A DNA stretch of 64,000 bases from Parapristionchus giblindavisi (Eukaryota > Nematoda > Chromadorea > Rhabditida > Diplogasteridae): positions 310,001 through 374,000 of the forward strand of contig CALSFV010000307.1 in assembly GCA_943737045.1 (NCBI GenBank), given 5' to 3'. The position numbers and the translations under genes are program-made. Each line of letters begins with the position of its first letter. The stretch's first letter is position 1. Of the stretch, positions 47,398 to 58,376 are shown piece after piece. The notes below the pieces were generated by a model, which ran no database searches, was not told the DNA's origin, and worked only from the letters and a program-made list of their open reading frames with translations.

Positions 47398-48529
47398 ACC
47401 CTATCGTCCCTATAGATAAGACGGTAAAGGGATGTAGAAAGCGTCTCTTCACCTAGTGATGTTCTCTCGTAGCTAGAGAATGTGAGAGAGTATGGTTAGA
47501 GCGAAGAGGTTCACATGCTTTTGGGATGTGCTTTTAGATATAGGGGCAGAATCGCTTCAACCGCAAGGGAATGACTTCGGAACATGATTTGCTTCGGATA
47601 AGTGATTATGTGCGATGGTCTGTAAACAATCAATAATTCGATATTTTTCCCACAATCGATAAATCGATAATACTGAGGTAACAGAGTCATGGAATCAAAC
47701 AAGCTTTATCGACGCTTTGACCTGGTAGAGAGAACAAAGGAACTAGCCAGACGTCTGAGATAAGGGTTATGCTGCCTATATCATAATCATTGTTGTTTTG
47801 AACTAAATAGGAGGGTTTACTTTGGTCAAAGACATTTATGAGTCGAATCATAGAAATCGATTCCTTTCAATCAATTGCAATTCCTAAATGAGCTTATAAT
47901 CGGTTTGAACTATCTTTCATCGGATCTGGCGGACACTTTATAGACAATCACACTCTCACCTTTTTCTTCCTCTCTATACCTTTTTACAGGTGTCACTCCA
48001 AAATTCCGCGCACGATGACACAATGAACTGCTAGATTAATTGTTATTTTTAAAAACATAAAGCTCAAATATACCTCTCGAAGAATTCAGAGATCATATAA
48101 CGTATAAATATAAAGCACCATATAACGTTGGCGAACGGTTTGTGACGTCAAAAGCATAGCCGGAGGCTGTTTGCAAACGATCCCCTTATAGTTGTGACAC
48201 CCGCATAAAGTGAACAATTAATTTGAGCGTCCAGAAGCATACTTCTACAAACTTTGATCAATCGATATAATAACAGAGAACGCCCACGGACATGCCAAAG
48301 CCTAATGGAGAGTACCCAGTTTGTCATTGCTTGCACATACAAAAATTGGCATTCTTTATCTAGATGATCGTTAATGAAATGATTATTATTACTAACAAGG
48401 CTACTTCGATCAATCTGGCTTATTCTCTAGGACTCTATCAATCGATTATCGATTATTTATCGGCATGCAATTGGATACTGTCCCTTAAGGAGATCGATCA
48501 AATCTCTCAACATCTGCCTAATCCTATCT

Positions 48530-48800
48530 AACCCTTCTCCCTCACCACTCTCCCTCTCAACCTCTCTCTCCCTATCCCTCTCATTCTCCTCTCCCTCTCC
48601 TTATTATCTCCCTCTCTCTCGCTCATCAACAGCGGTGGGTATTCCCTACCTTCCTCTGCGACGCGAGTGCATTTGTCAATGAAAAAGAGCGTCGAGCGTA
48701 GTAGCTCCGCCCACAATAAGGAGAGGGACAAAGGGAGAGACAGAGATCAAGAGGTAGAGGGAGAGGGAGAGATCAAGAGGGAGAGGGAGGAGGACCTTCA
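48530..48800. repeat. Polypyrimidine/polypurine low-complexity tract
   Basis: CTCTCC-rich sequence at 48530-48630 is followed by GAGAGG-rich sequence at 48715-48795, giving an imperfect inverted arrangement. Confidence 0.85.
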
Positions 48801-49657
48801 TACCCTGCATACACACCCAACATACATTAGATCTACTCTTGCGTGGGTGCGTGTGGCTACTTATTGGTCCCTTGTCTTCTTTTGGTTCTTATGGTTTCTT
48901 ATGGTATATCCACTCCTTCGTTTAAAGTCGATTACCACTCTATAGATTGAAGCTACTTTATCCATTTTATTTCAATATTTGTGAATCTGTTTGTTAGAAT
49001 TTTCGTTACTTAAAAATGTGTGCGTATTTCAATTTTTTTTGTTGTATAGAACGCAGTCCATAGTGGCATACGCCAAACTAATTTGAAACTCTACAATCTG
49101 GCCGCGCTCTCTCGTATACAATGAAAGCGAGAGAGCATTGGCAGAGGAGACTTTCAAATTGGCTTCGGGTGTGTCTTTAAGAGCAAATTAAATCTTCCGT
49201 GAAATCACATGTTTTGTTTGTTCACCATCTCTTATCTTTTCAATCAAATTTGCTGATTGTTTGATCGGGGGTCAAACAAACACATTTTTTCCGTACCAAC
49301 CATGACAGCCTCACAAAATTTTCATTGTTTTCCACACGTTTACTGCTCAACTTCTAAGCCTCACTCTGCCCTTAATGACCGCCCTTATCTCCACCCATTG
49401 TCTTAATATTATGCTCACTTTCACTGTTAGTCCTTTAACCTTTTCATTGTCAGTCCATTGACGGTCTCTTCTATGAGCTATGCTCTCTCGTTGTCAAGGA
49501 TAGAGAGAGCACGGAAATGTATAGTATGTGATATGAAGAAAGCACAAGTGTAGCTAATTGTAAGGCATACTCATAGCCCATTTTACTATCCGCATCGGCA
49601 ATACTCTCTCGCATTCTTTCCTTACGAGAGTGTTTGGGCAGAGTGGAGAGCTTCAAG

Positions 49658-49852
49658 TTAATTCGTGGTGTGCCATTGCATCTCTTCAGTAAACAGTTTA
49701 TTCTGTGCTTTAGCCACAGGATTGGTTGATAAAGCCTCTTCAAGAGCGACTGCACCAAATCGATCGCCTATTTGTTTGCACAATCCACTCCACGCAACAC
49801 TGTGACCCTCTTGAACTTCCGTCTGCCCGTTATATTTGGTCTCCGTCTTCAT
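49658..49852 (-). CDS. Small ORF, 64 codons, uncertain
   Basis: Starts MKTETKYNGQTEVQEGHSVA and contains GDRFGAVALEEALSTNPVAK. The residue mix is protein-like, but the last seven residues run into a hairpin MITE, so the natural 3' end may have been replaced. No family recognised, no partner exons found. Confidence 0.3.
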   Translation of the reverse strand: MKTETKYNGQTEVQEGHSVAWSGLCKQIGDRFGAVALEEALSTNPVAKAQNKLFTEEMQWHTTN

Positions 49853-50446
49853 CTCCTCTTCTTATTATTGCCTCTTGTTCTGTTGTTCCTCTCATCGACA
49901 TTCCTACCATGACTCACTTCAAGTTCATGAGTAATATTTTTTGTCCTGCAATTTTGCAAGAAAGAGGTAACGTAGATCACCTACCGTACACCCCTAGGTA
50001 GTAGGTACCTTAGATATCCAAGCAGTACAATTACAGTACCCTTCCAATATTCTACCTAAATCATATGTACATACACCGTCATTTCGTTCCCATCATTATC
50101 TTCCCAGTGCTAGTGACCAACAGCCATAATTTTCTCCGTGGGTGCTCTCTGATCAATCATAACTCTCTGCCTCTCCCTCTCCTTTTCCCTCCCTCTACCT
50201 CTCCCAATGTCTCTCTCTTCTCTCCCTCTCTTTATTCTGTCCCTCTCCCTCTCCTTCCATCATTAAACTACCTCCGCCTTTCCCGCCTCTCTCGGTCCCT
50301 CTCTCTCTACTCCTCATCTCTCTATACCTTGGTCCGACATTTCTCTAATATCTCGCTTATTCGCTCCCATCCTATGTACCGTTCCTAATATCAATTTATC
50401 TTTGTAGTGCGGCCGCCTTTTCCCAATCTTCGGCCTCTCGTACACC

Positions 50447-52952
50447 ATGGACTACAGTACCACTCTCACCGATATGCCGATAGAGATTCTATCGCAGATC
50501 TACCAAGAACTCTCCCTCGAGGACATTGCAAACTTACAGGTACAGTAACCCTACAGTACGACTGTAACCTGATCTACACTACTACCGTAACCTCAAAAGC
50601 TACCGTAACTATAATGACAATCGTTGCAGGAGGCTCATCCGTGGTTCGAGTCGACCGCGGACTACCTGTTCTACTCGAATCTGAAGAAGATGCGCATCAC
50701 CTGGGACGAACGTGGTGCGTGAGCATGATGATGGTGGTGCGCAGAGTGCGCGGAGTGTGGTGCATGATGGTGGTGCAGAGTGGGAAACGTCGTCCTTCGC
50801 AGGTGCCATGGTGACACTATCGCCGCGTTCCACACACTCGTACATGAGCGCCTCGTACACAGTCATGCCGGATTCGCCTCAACGAGATAGGGTAAGCAGA
50901 ATATCATTTATTGATTTTTAACATCAACTTAATAATATTTAGAATTATAAGGTATGATAAAGGCTCCACTAAAATAATTTGAAGCTCCTAAACCAAAAAA
51001 AAAGAATTGAAGGGCTTGATCAGAGCTTCAAATCAGTGAACGCAGAGAAAAAGTGCAATCCACTGAACGCAAGACTTTATGGGTCTTGCGTACTGTTTTC
51101 TATTTGTTTGAGTGTGCACTTCAAACTCTAGAACCCATATTAATCCCGAGATCACCCTTGTAGATCCTCCAATCATGTCTCTCAGTCGACTCACTCACCA
51201 TCTCATGCAATGACCACAACAAGGACTACTCTCTGCTCTCGTTCATCAACAGAACAGGTACGGTAGATCAAAGGGGAGGAGCTTCAATCTATTTAATGGG
51301 CGGAGTCACAACCTTTTTCGTTTACAGGAATCTCGCTGTCCAAGCTCGTGATCAACCTAACCACTCCTGAAGGCGCAATCTGCCGAAAGACTGTCAATCG
51401 AAGCCATCGCGTACGTTTTCATTAGACTTTCTTTATTTATATTAGAGACTTGAAACGTTTTTTTGCTGTGCTAAAGAAAAAAGTTAATACATGAAGTTTC
51501 CAGTATATTTGATTTTTATTATGTTTGTCCAACAGAACGGAACTAACGTATTTCTGCAATAATAGCGGAGCCTATTTTGATACACGTTTATTAAGCGGGT
51601 GGAGCTTATTCCTAGGATTTTCAGAAGCTGACCTCATTCGTGAGGGAGCAGTCGGAGTCTCTTATGATGCTGAAGGTGTCGACTTCACCTGAAGACACGG
51701 TATCGTTCGATCTGAGACCCGAGGCTTCGACCTCAACCGACTCTGGAGCCAGAATCGTCTACTCCCATAAGTCTGACCTACAGACGCACTACTCGTTGAT
51801 CTACCCAATATTCGATGCCTTCAATCTGAGTGAGTGTTTTCGATTATCGATTGAATTACGGCAATTCTGGTGTAGTTACCGTATCCCGGATGTGGTGTAA
51901 TTACCGTATCCTCGTTCCAGACAAGCCCGGGCCATCAAATGTCTCGCTCACTGTCGATTGGCGCCGCAAACTCGATCTCGCACTGCAGTCAGCGTTCCTG
52001 GTACGTTGGGTGATCATGGATATGACCCAGTGAACTGATGTAGCCTGACTAGTTGACTAGTTATCTGACTAGTTCTGAATGTTGAATAGTTTACTAGTAG
52101 TGAATTGCTAGATGACTAGTTAGTTGACTAGTTCTGAATAGTTTATTTTTTTTCTGGTGCGGTAAATATTTCGTTTTTTAGGTAGCTCTTCCGTGCAGAC
52201 ACCGATCGGCAGTGAGAAAAATGCGCATTGGATTTTCCGCAAAGGTAATTTACATATTTACCTTTCTAAATTACTACCCCGTACTCAGAATTTTACCATT
52301 ATCATATCCATCTTATTCCACAAGAAAAACCGGAAAATCTTTATTTCATTTGTAACAGAGCCGGTTGGGTGCGTGGGTATGTAGTGGCATCCAACCTGGT
52401 TTGTGCCTAGATTCCTAAACTACATCTTCTACAAAATATCACGAGATGAAAACGAAGTGCCGTCCACCGTATACTTACCGTACCCTACCGCACCTACCGT
52501 ATACCTATTCTTGTATTTACCGTATACCGTATTCAGGTCTCCTCCCTATCTCACGACGAGATCCACGACTGCCTCGAGACCTTCTCCCTCTCACTCAACG
52601 ACACTCATCGCATGCAGGAGCTACTGTGCGACTTCACCAAGAGCAAGGTATACGGTAGTTCAATCGGGTCAGATTTCACTGATACCCGTTCAGCCGGACC
52701 AAATCCGAGTTACGGTTGCTCACACTGAGATCAATGTAGCTAAATCGGGTCAGACACTAGGATTACGATAGTTCAATTGGGTCATGTTCGCAACTTCAGA
52801 TCGATCCGTGCCAGCTGGAGAGGACGATCAAGGCTCTATCATCGCAATTGGGCAAAGTCCATCGCATACGGGTCCTGACCGATTGTCCTTCATCCAATGA
52901 TGAGGCCTCCATAATCAAAGAACAGTGGAATCAGCTACCGAAAGTTTATTGA
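50447..52952 (+). CDS. F-box-like protein, 351 aa, 10 exons
   Basis: Exons 50447-50539, 50630-50714, 50803-50891, 51164-51257, 51328-51410, 51625-51829, 51921-52000, 52182-52244, 52537-52647 and 52800-52952 join in phase to 352 codons with canonical GT-AG introns. The first 31 residues (LTDMPIEILSQIYQELSLED then IANLQ), with the next exon's EAHPWF, fit an F-box (LP.EIL..I...L...DI..L). The remainder (SVDSLTISCNDHNKDYSLLS, SLSKLVINLT, HDEIHDCLETFSLSLNDTHR) resembles the substrate-binding part of nematode F-box proteins only loosely. A role as an SCF ubiquitin-ligase substrate adaptor is inferred. Introns are short and rich in TACCGTA/TACGGTA words. Confidence 0.82.
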
Positions 52953-53942
52953 TTTTCAGATACAGTACCCATACCCTAACCTGAATTATTGATTCATACT
53001 GCTCCATTTAATTTCAATTTTACCAATAGCTATTACACCTTTGATCTTTCGCTAAAAGCACAATATCGCACGTGATCTTTGATCTTTTGTTTTTGTAAAA
53101 ATCATTTAGTATCTCTTCGCCCACGTATTGTCATTGAATTTGCTTTGTAAATAATGCACGACACAAGCACTCACATATTGGTCTCATATCTCATTTTTCG
53201 CTACTTTCATTTGTTTATCTTTCTTTGCTTATTTTCCGTATGAATAATGGGCGTAGAATGATCACACTGAGCTAATCTATCGAACGATAAACATACGTCA
53301 TATCGATGATAATAATATAATAAATATTTGTCGTTTACAAAAATAAAATGCCAAAAATAAATGAAAAATCATTGATAGAGAAAAATTTATCTATTATAGA
53401 TCTATTAAAATCTGTCAAATTATATGTTTGAAATTAATAATTTAATAGTTTGTAACGAATCTTTCTAAAATCACGAAGTGATAAATAATAACCAGATGAA
53501 TTTTAAAAAAATTAAATAATATTTAATACAAGTTGGAAATATTTTTGAAATTCTAGAATTGTCTCATTGATAAAAAGAGCAAAGAAATATTTTATGAAAT
53601 TGTGAAAGCTTGAAGACTATAGGCAATACAGCAATTCATTACAGTAGATTACATTTGTTTAATCGGATCTCTTTGAACTGTGCAATAAAATGTTAATCGA
53701 TCGAAAGAGCTTCATAAGTGATTGGCTTATTCTACTCTGTTCAAAACTCTTGAAGAGAAATAAAACGAAAAATTAAGGAGATTGTATTTTTCCTTCTTTT
53801 ATTTACTGCTCTTGACAATTTACAATAATATAATATGTATCATGATATAATATATATTAATATGAAGTATCTGTTATATTGTCGTTCTTTCAAGCGATAC
53901 TATTATATACAAAGTTTATCGACGTTACAATTAGATCATCTT
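52953..53942. other. AT-rich intergenic region
   Basis: No exon or clear repeat seen. Confidence 0.5.
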
Positions 53943-54675
53943 TGTAGTGACTTGTCACTACTTTCAAACATCAAACTTCGTATCCTAATTTGCATATTAT
54001 AATAGATGCACCCAACAACAGACTTACTGACGCCAGACACTCTTGAATTAGCATATTCATATGCTAATTGCGGTGGCGCGTATAAATAGCCATCACAGCA
54101 TCATAACTTCAGTTCAGTTCTTTTCCTTTCGAATTGTCAACTCCGGCTATCAGCCGTCTTCTTTCCCAGGCATCAGGCCTTTCATTCATTCATTAGTTCA
54201 GTTCTTTTCCTTTCGAATTGTCAACTCCGGCTATCAGCCGTCATCTCTCCCAGGCATCAGGCCTTTCATTCATTCATTAGTTCAGTTCTTTTCCTTTCGA
54301 ATTGTCAACTCCGGCTATCAGCCGTCATCTCTCCCAGGCATCAAGCCTTTCATTCATTCATTCATTGGTTGTGTATCACCAACCAATTCAAATCTCATCT
54401 GCCGTATCACGGCTTCAAATCTATTCTGTCGTCATCACGACTTCATCCCGTAGGCATTCAAGCCTTCTCTTCTCCTTCTCTTCGTACAACATCTACAGGC
54501 ATTCTCGCCTCCTTCTCGCCATCGACAACCGTCCTTCGCCTACACTTAGTTCCCGTATTAATTGTAACTATTCCTAATAAATATTATTGATTTATATCAA
54601 TATCTTTGTCTTCACACTATCATTGTACCAAAATAAGGGCAAGGGTAGTTCTCCTCCGTGTTAACCATTCCAACA
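53943..54675. mobile_element. LTR-like sequence (solo or 3' LTR), TG...CA ends
   Basis: Begins TGTAGTGACTTGTCACTAC and ends CCATTCCAACA. On the plus strand it has a TATA box (CGCGTATAAATAGCC, about 54077-54091), an initiator-like TTCAGTTCAG just downstream and AATAAA near 54576, the layout of a promoter-R-polyA LTR. An 84-bp unit (CAGTTCTTTTCCTTTCGAAT at its start) is repeated three times from 54115 to about 54366. The neighbouring env-like fragment is on the opposite strand, so orientation and pairing are unresolved. The long frame across the 84-bp repeats is an artefact of its length being divisible by 3. Confidence 0.55.
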
Positions 54676-54702
54676 ACGCTTCCGTCGGAAAGCGTTATAA
54701 TC

Positions 54703-55240
54703 TTATATACAATATAAAAGATAGGAAGGACAAAACATACAAATATGGCAAAGACAAGATTGAAATGTCAGAATGAAAATTACAATAGTGATTAAAGTTG
54801 ACAGAAACGTATAAATAGAGAAATCTGGGAAAGACACTGAAAGTAGTGCTGGAGCGGCAGGTATTGGTTGGCCCGCCATTTCACCATCCTTGATCCTGAG
54901 CTGTTTCCTCTTCAAAGCTGCCTTCAACACGAATTCTTCTTCTAACTTTCCTCCGAACTTGATCCGGCAGGTTTCGTCGATTCTCTCTTCTTCGAAGTGT
55001 AGAATGGAGGTCTTCTCTTGTTCTTTGCCGCATTCCACTTTGATCGGATGGAAATGCGACAGTTGCTAATTGAGGGTGGTGGCTCTTACAGATGTAGTTC
55101 ATAAATGCTCCTTCCGAACATCCAGAGCATCCTGAGAGAGTCTTCACCTTGAACTCGCATCGTTCCTCGAGGAAGGCTGTCACTAGCTGTTCTACCAGCA
55201 ACGAGACTGCACTTTCCGATGATACGGCTACAATTCGTCC
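54703..55240 (-). pseudogene. Frameshifted env-like (phlebovirus Gc-type) retroelement fragment
   Basis: On the minus strand, an open segment with a cysteine cluster (VKTLSGCSGCSEGAFMNYIC) is broken by a frameshift near 55020. The frame then continues through an acidic/basic stretch to a membrane anchor (FLSTLITIVIFILTF) and a short cysteine-rich tail, with a stop at 54703. GC.GC..GA plus a C-terminal anchor is typical of the Gc-like envelope proteins of nematode LTR retroelements. Only the C-terminal part is present and it is broken, so it is not functional. No gag or pol nearby. Confidence 0.5.
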
Positions 55241-55740
55241 CTTCCATTTATGTTTATTACGTATTTAAATGATTTATACATCAATTAACTTCTTTATCCT
55301 CAGAACAAACAATATTTACATATCAATTACAACATGAAAATGCAAATGCAACGAACGATAAACATTTAATAGATTTTGTATCTTTAACAATATATAACTT
55401 CTAACAATATTATAACTTCTTATTTTATGTATAACAATACAATCGCGCTTACGAGAGAATCGAAAAGAGCTAATTTTCTGATACTTAGTGGTCTGTGTTT
55501 TAAAACTATGCTGATGACGATGGATAGTCATTTTGTATGTTGATACCAGACGCCGTCGCGTCGAAATCACAATTTCAATTTCTTTGAATCTTTCAATGCT
55601 AAATTAGGCGACTATGTTCCCCTTGGCAGAACTTGATGGCAAACCTGTCTAATTCATTTTTTCAAGAAACATTTTCAAAAACGGTGTTCGCTCAAAGGTA
55701 AGTGTATTACGCGACCTGCATAGATCGGTCCGGAAAGGCT
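55241..55740. other. AT-rich spacer
   Basis: No gene supported. The minus-strand open frame of 84 codons here has low-complexity basic residues and no splice context. Confidence 0.45.
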
Positions 55741-55747
55741 GTGTGCA

Positions 55748-56375
55748 TGGAAATGCGGGGGGGGGGGCGATCGTTTTGCCAACAATCGTTTGAAAAACGG
55801 ATCATAAAGCGGTTGGGATTTGGCTTATGGCAACCAAAGTTTTACCATCGCTATCAGTGGGAGTGTACGGTCTTGGGCTACCGTAACCGTCACTGATTTT
55901 TTTTCACTCGACCCATGACGCCGGGTTCATGGTTGAAATTGGCCGAAGTCGAAAAATTCTAGTTGCCATTATATCAATAGTGAGCCAACTTTTATCTTTC
56001 TGGATACCGTAACCGGTACTACCGTAATCAAACAGGGATTCGCTATAATATAACAGGGTACGGTAGCTAGATTACGGTAGTTCGGGTAACGGTATCCAAA
56101 AAAATAAAAGTTGGCTCACTATTGATATAATGGCAACTAGTATTTGGCCTCGGGAGATCATGGATTTTTCGACTTCGGCCATGAACCCGGGGTCATGGGT
56201 CGAATGAAAAAAATCAGTTCGCGATTCCTGACGGTTACGGTAGCCCAATACCGTACACTCCCACTGATACAATGGTACAACTTTGGTTGCCATACGCCAA
56301 ATCTCAACCGATTTATGATCCGTTGCGCAAACGATCGTTGGCAAAACGATCCCCCCCTTCCCGGAAATGCGGGAT
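55748..56375. repeat. Palindromic element, about 265-bp arms
   Basis: CGATCGTTTTGCCAACAATCG on the left (about 55769) mirrors CGATCGTTGGCAAAACGATC on the right (about 56332). The centre near 56015-56090 is rich in TACCGTAAC/GTTACGGTA. A run of 11 G (about 55758-55768) corresponds to a run of C near 56351. Confidence 0.85.
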
Positions 56376-56637
56376 TTTTTTGCAGATTCGAATGGAAATT
56401 TCTCAATGTTGCGAGCGCAAAAAAAAAGTTTTCACGCGCCCATCTATAGATTCTAGATTCAAAATGAACATGTCCATCGTCATCAACAACCTTGAAAACT
56501 CGACCCCTAAAATTTGATTCTTAACTGGGCCAGACCCCACTCCCTATGCTCGGTTCTCTCGCAAGCGGACTCATATGAAAACAATGTACATTCGTCTATT
56601 GAATAACAACAAAATATGTTCGGTGACAATAAACAGT

Positions 56638-56853
56638 ATACTCCGGTATTTTTTCCGTGGGGAGGGCCAGGGGCAGCACCATGGTGTGGGACTAGGGAGA
56701 AACCCAAGAGATTTGGGGGCGGACTTCAAATTCCGTGGGGTAGGCCGTTCATTCCAGAACATGGAATACGCCGTCCTGAGGCCAAATCCCGTGGGGTGCC
56801 CTAGTTCCGCACCATTGTGCTGCCCACGGACAAAAAAAATACCGGAGTACTCA
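56638..56853. repeat. Short TIR element (CTCCGGTATTTTTTCCGTGG)
   Basis: Left ACTCCGGTATTTTTTCCGTG and right GGACAAAAAAAATACCGGAGT are inverted. The interior is GC-rich with an inner mirrored CAGCACCATGGTG / CACCATTGTGCTG. Confidence 0.85.
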
Positions 56854-56856
56854 TAA

Positions 56857-57064
56857 AGTCATGGGACGCTTTAAAAAAAATTTTTTTGTAACATTTGCTC
56901 GAGGAAAGTAATCAAGCTGATCTTTTGAGTCAAAGCGTGCAACTCATCAAGGAATACAACCATGATGGGTTGGTGTAATTAAATTAGTTTACTTTTGCAT
57001 AGCAGTGACGCAAACGAAGTACACTTTTCGAATGCGTATAGTTCTTTAGTGAAAAAAGTCCTGT
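56857..57064. repeat. Left piece of a foldback-family repeat, interrupted at 57064
   Basis: Matches the arms at 1-545 and 62640-62830 (AAAGTCATGGGAC start; AATCAAGCTGATCTTTTGAG). It stops at AGTCCTGT; the remainder of the same repeat resumes at 62164 with CCTGTTCTTCTGAAAC. Confidence 0.8.
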
Positions 57065-57896
57065 GGTGCATGCAATCTATCAAAAGTTCGCGAAGAAATG
57101 TCGGAACAAAGTTGCGAACTTTTTCTCTAATTCTCTCAAAATCCCATGCTATTTTCACAAAGAAAAAAGTTCGTCAAAAAGATGCGAACAAAGATGCGAA
57201 CAAAGTTCGCAACTTTCTGTCGATGTGTTAGAGAAATGGAGAAATAGCGTGCAATTTGGAGAGGTGCAGAAAAAGTAAACGGTCGTTTACTTAAAGTTGC
57301 GACGAAACTTGAATTTACAAAAGTGATAGTGTGATGGTTAAATTGCTATTACTCAAGTCTCGATGAAAGTGTGTTCAGTAATTCAAAAATATTTTTTGCG
57401 AAAACACTTATTATTTACACGAAAACTGCACAGGAAATCGTGTGCATTCTCAGTCACAGTCGTCCGAATTCTTTGAGAGCGCGGAGCACTGAAAAACATG
57501 TTCGAAGTTCGAAGTAAACACACGCTGCGCGACCGCGAGCGCGTGACCTGGCTGACTGTTCTCTCCCTCACTTTCCGCTTTCCGATACACTTGTGTTCTT
57601 TTATGTACTCTCATTCACATTTAAATGTTCCAATGTTCATCTATATGACCTGTTTGTTGCTTGATCTTGATTAATTGTTTTGTAATTCCGTTTCATTTGC
57701 AGCGAGTAGCTTTTGCCTCCGTCGGCGTGTCTCATTGTCGTCCTCAAAATCCACCGGCGTGTACGTATCAGCCTACTTCGTATGTCTCGTCACACATCTT
57801 TCGTCCCAATGTATTCCATCCGCGGCAGTTCACAATCGTCAGGTAATTTCATTACTTTTGTTATTACTATTCATTATATTAATAGTAACGATATAA

Positions 57897-57962
57897 GTAC
57901 GTCACAAGCGTGGACGGAGACCGTTAATCAAAGGAACTTATCCTACGCTTGTGACGTCACAT
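57897..57962. repeat. Small inverted repeat
   Basis: GTACGTCACAAGCGTGGACG at 57897-57916 is mirrored by TACGCTTGTGACGTCAC at about 57945-57961, with a short loop. It sits between two 5' exon-like blocks. Confidence 0.8.
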
Positions 57963-58376
57963 TTTCCTCTCTGGTCGTGTGTTATTGATTGTTTGATTTG
58001 TAATAATCGTGTCGTTTGCAGCGTGTCGCAGTCAATGCGGGCGCCAGGATCGGATCTCAGAACCTACGGTGAGCATCACACTCTTGTAGTATGCATATTA
58101 TTGTTCCTTTTGACGTTTTTTTACTCTTTTATGATTCAAGATCTATTTGGAAAATGCTTGCAACGTTAAGATGACGGGTGTGATTTGTAGAAGTTCTTGA
58201 CAGCATCAGGCATGCTATAAAAGTAGAACACCAACTAGAAAACACTCAACCTAGGATCGTTGTCTTACTTTTTTAAATACTTATTATCACTGGCCTAGCA
58301 GTGATCACCCGCAGGACTTCGTGTGTCTTGAATAAGGGGTTGTATCTTTACCTTTTATCTTTGTCTAATTTGCAGT

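Larger units (their letters stand above)
46482..50446. other. Gene-poor region
   Basis: Contains a short CA run (about 46805-46822), a repeat piece at 46850-46960 related to 56450-56580, MITEs at 47455-47540, 49070-49182, 49440-49555 and 49565-49682, a CT/GA-rich tract (48530-48800) and a CT-rich tract (50160-50330). Only weak gene candidates are listed separately. Confidence 0.55.

Noticed and set aside
54061..54453. 130-codon open frame with a repeated QFFSFRIVNSGYQPSS unit
   Set aside because: The 84-bp tandem repeat is divisible by three, so all frames stay open; it lies over LTR-like promoter/R sequence.
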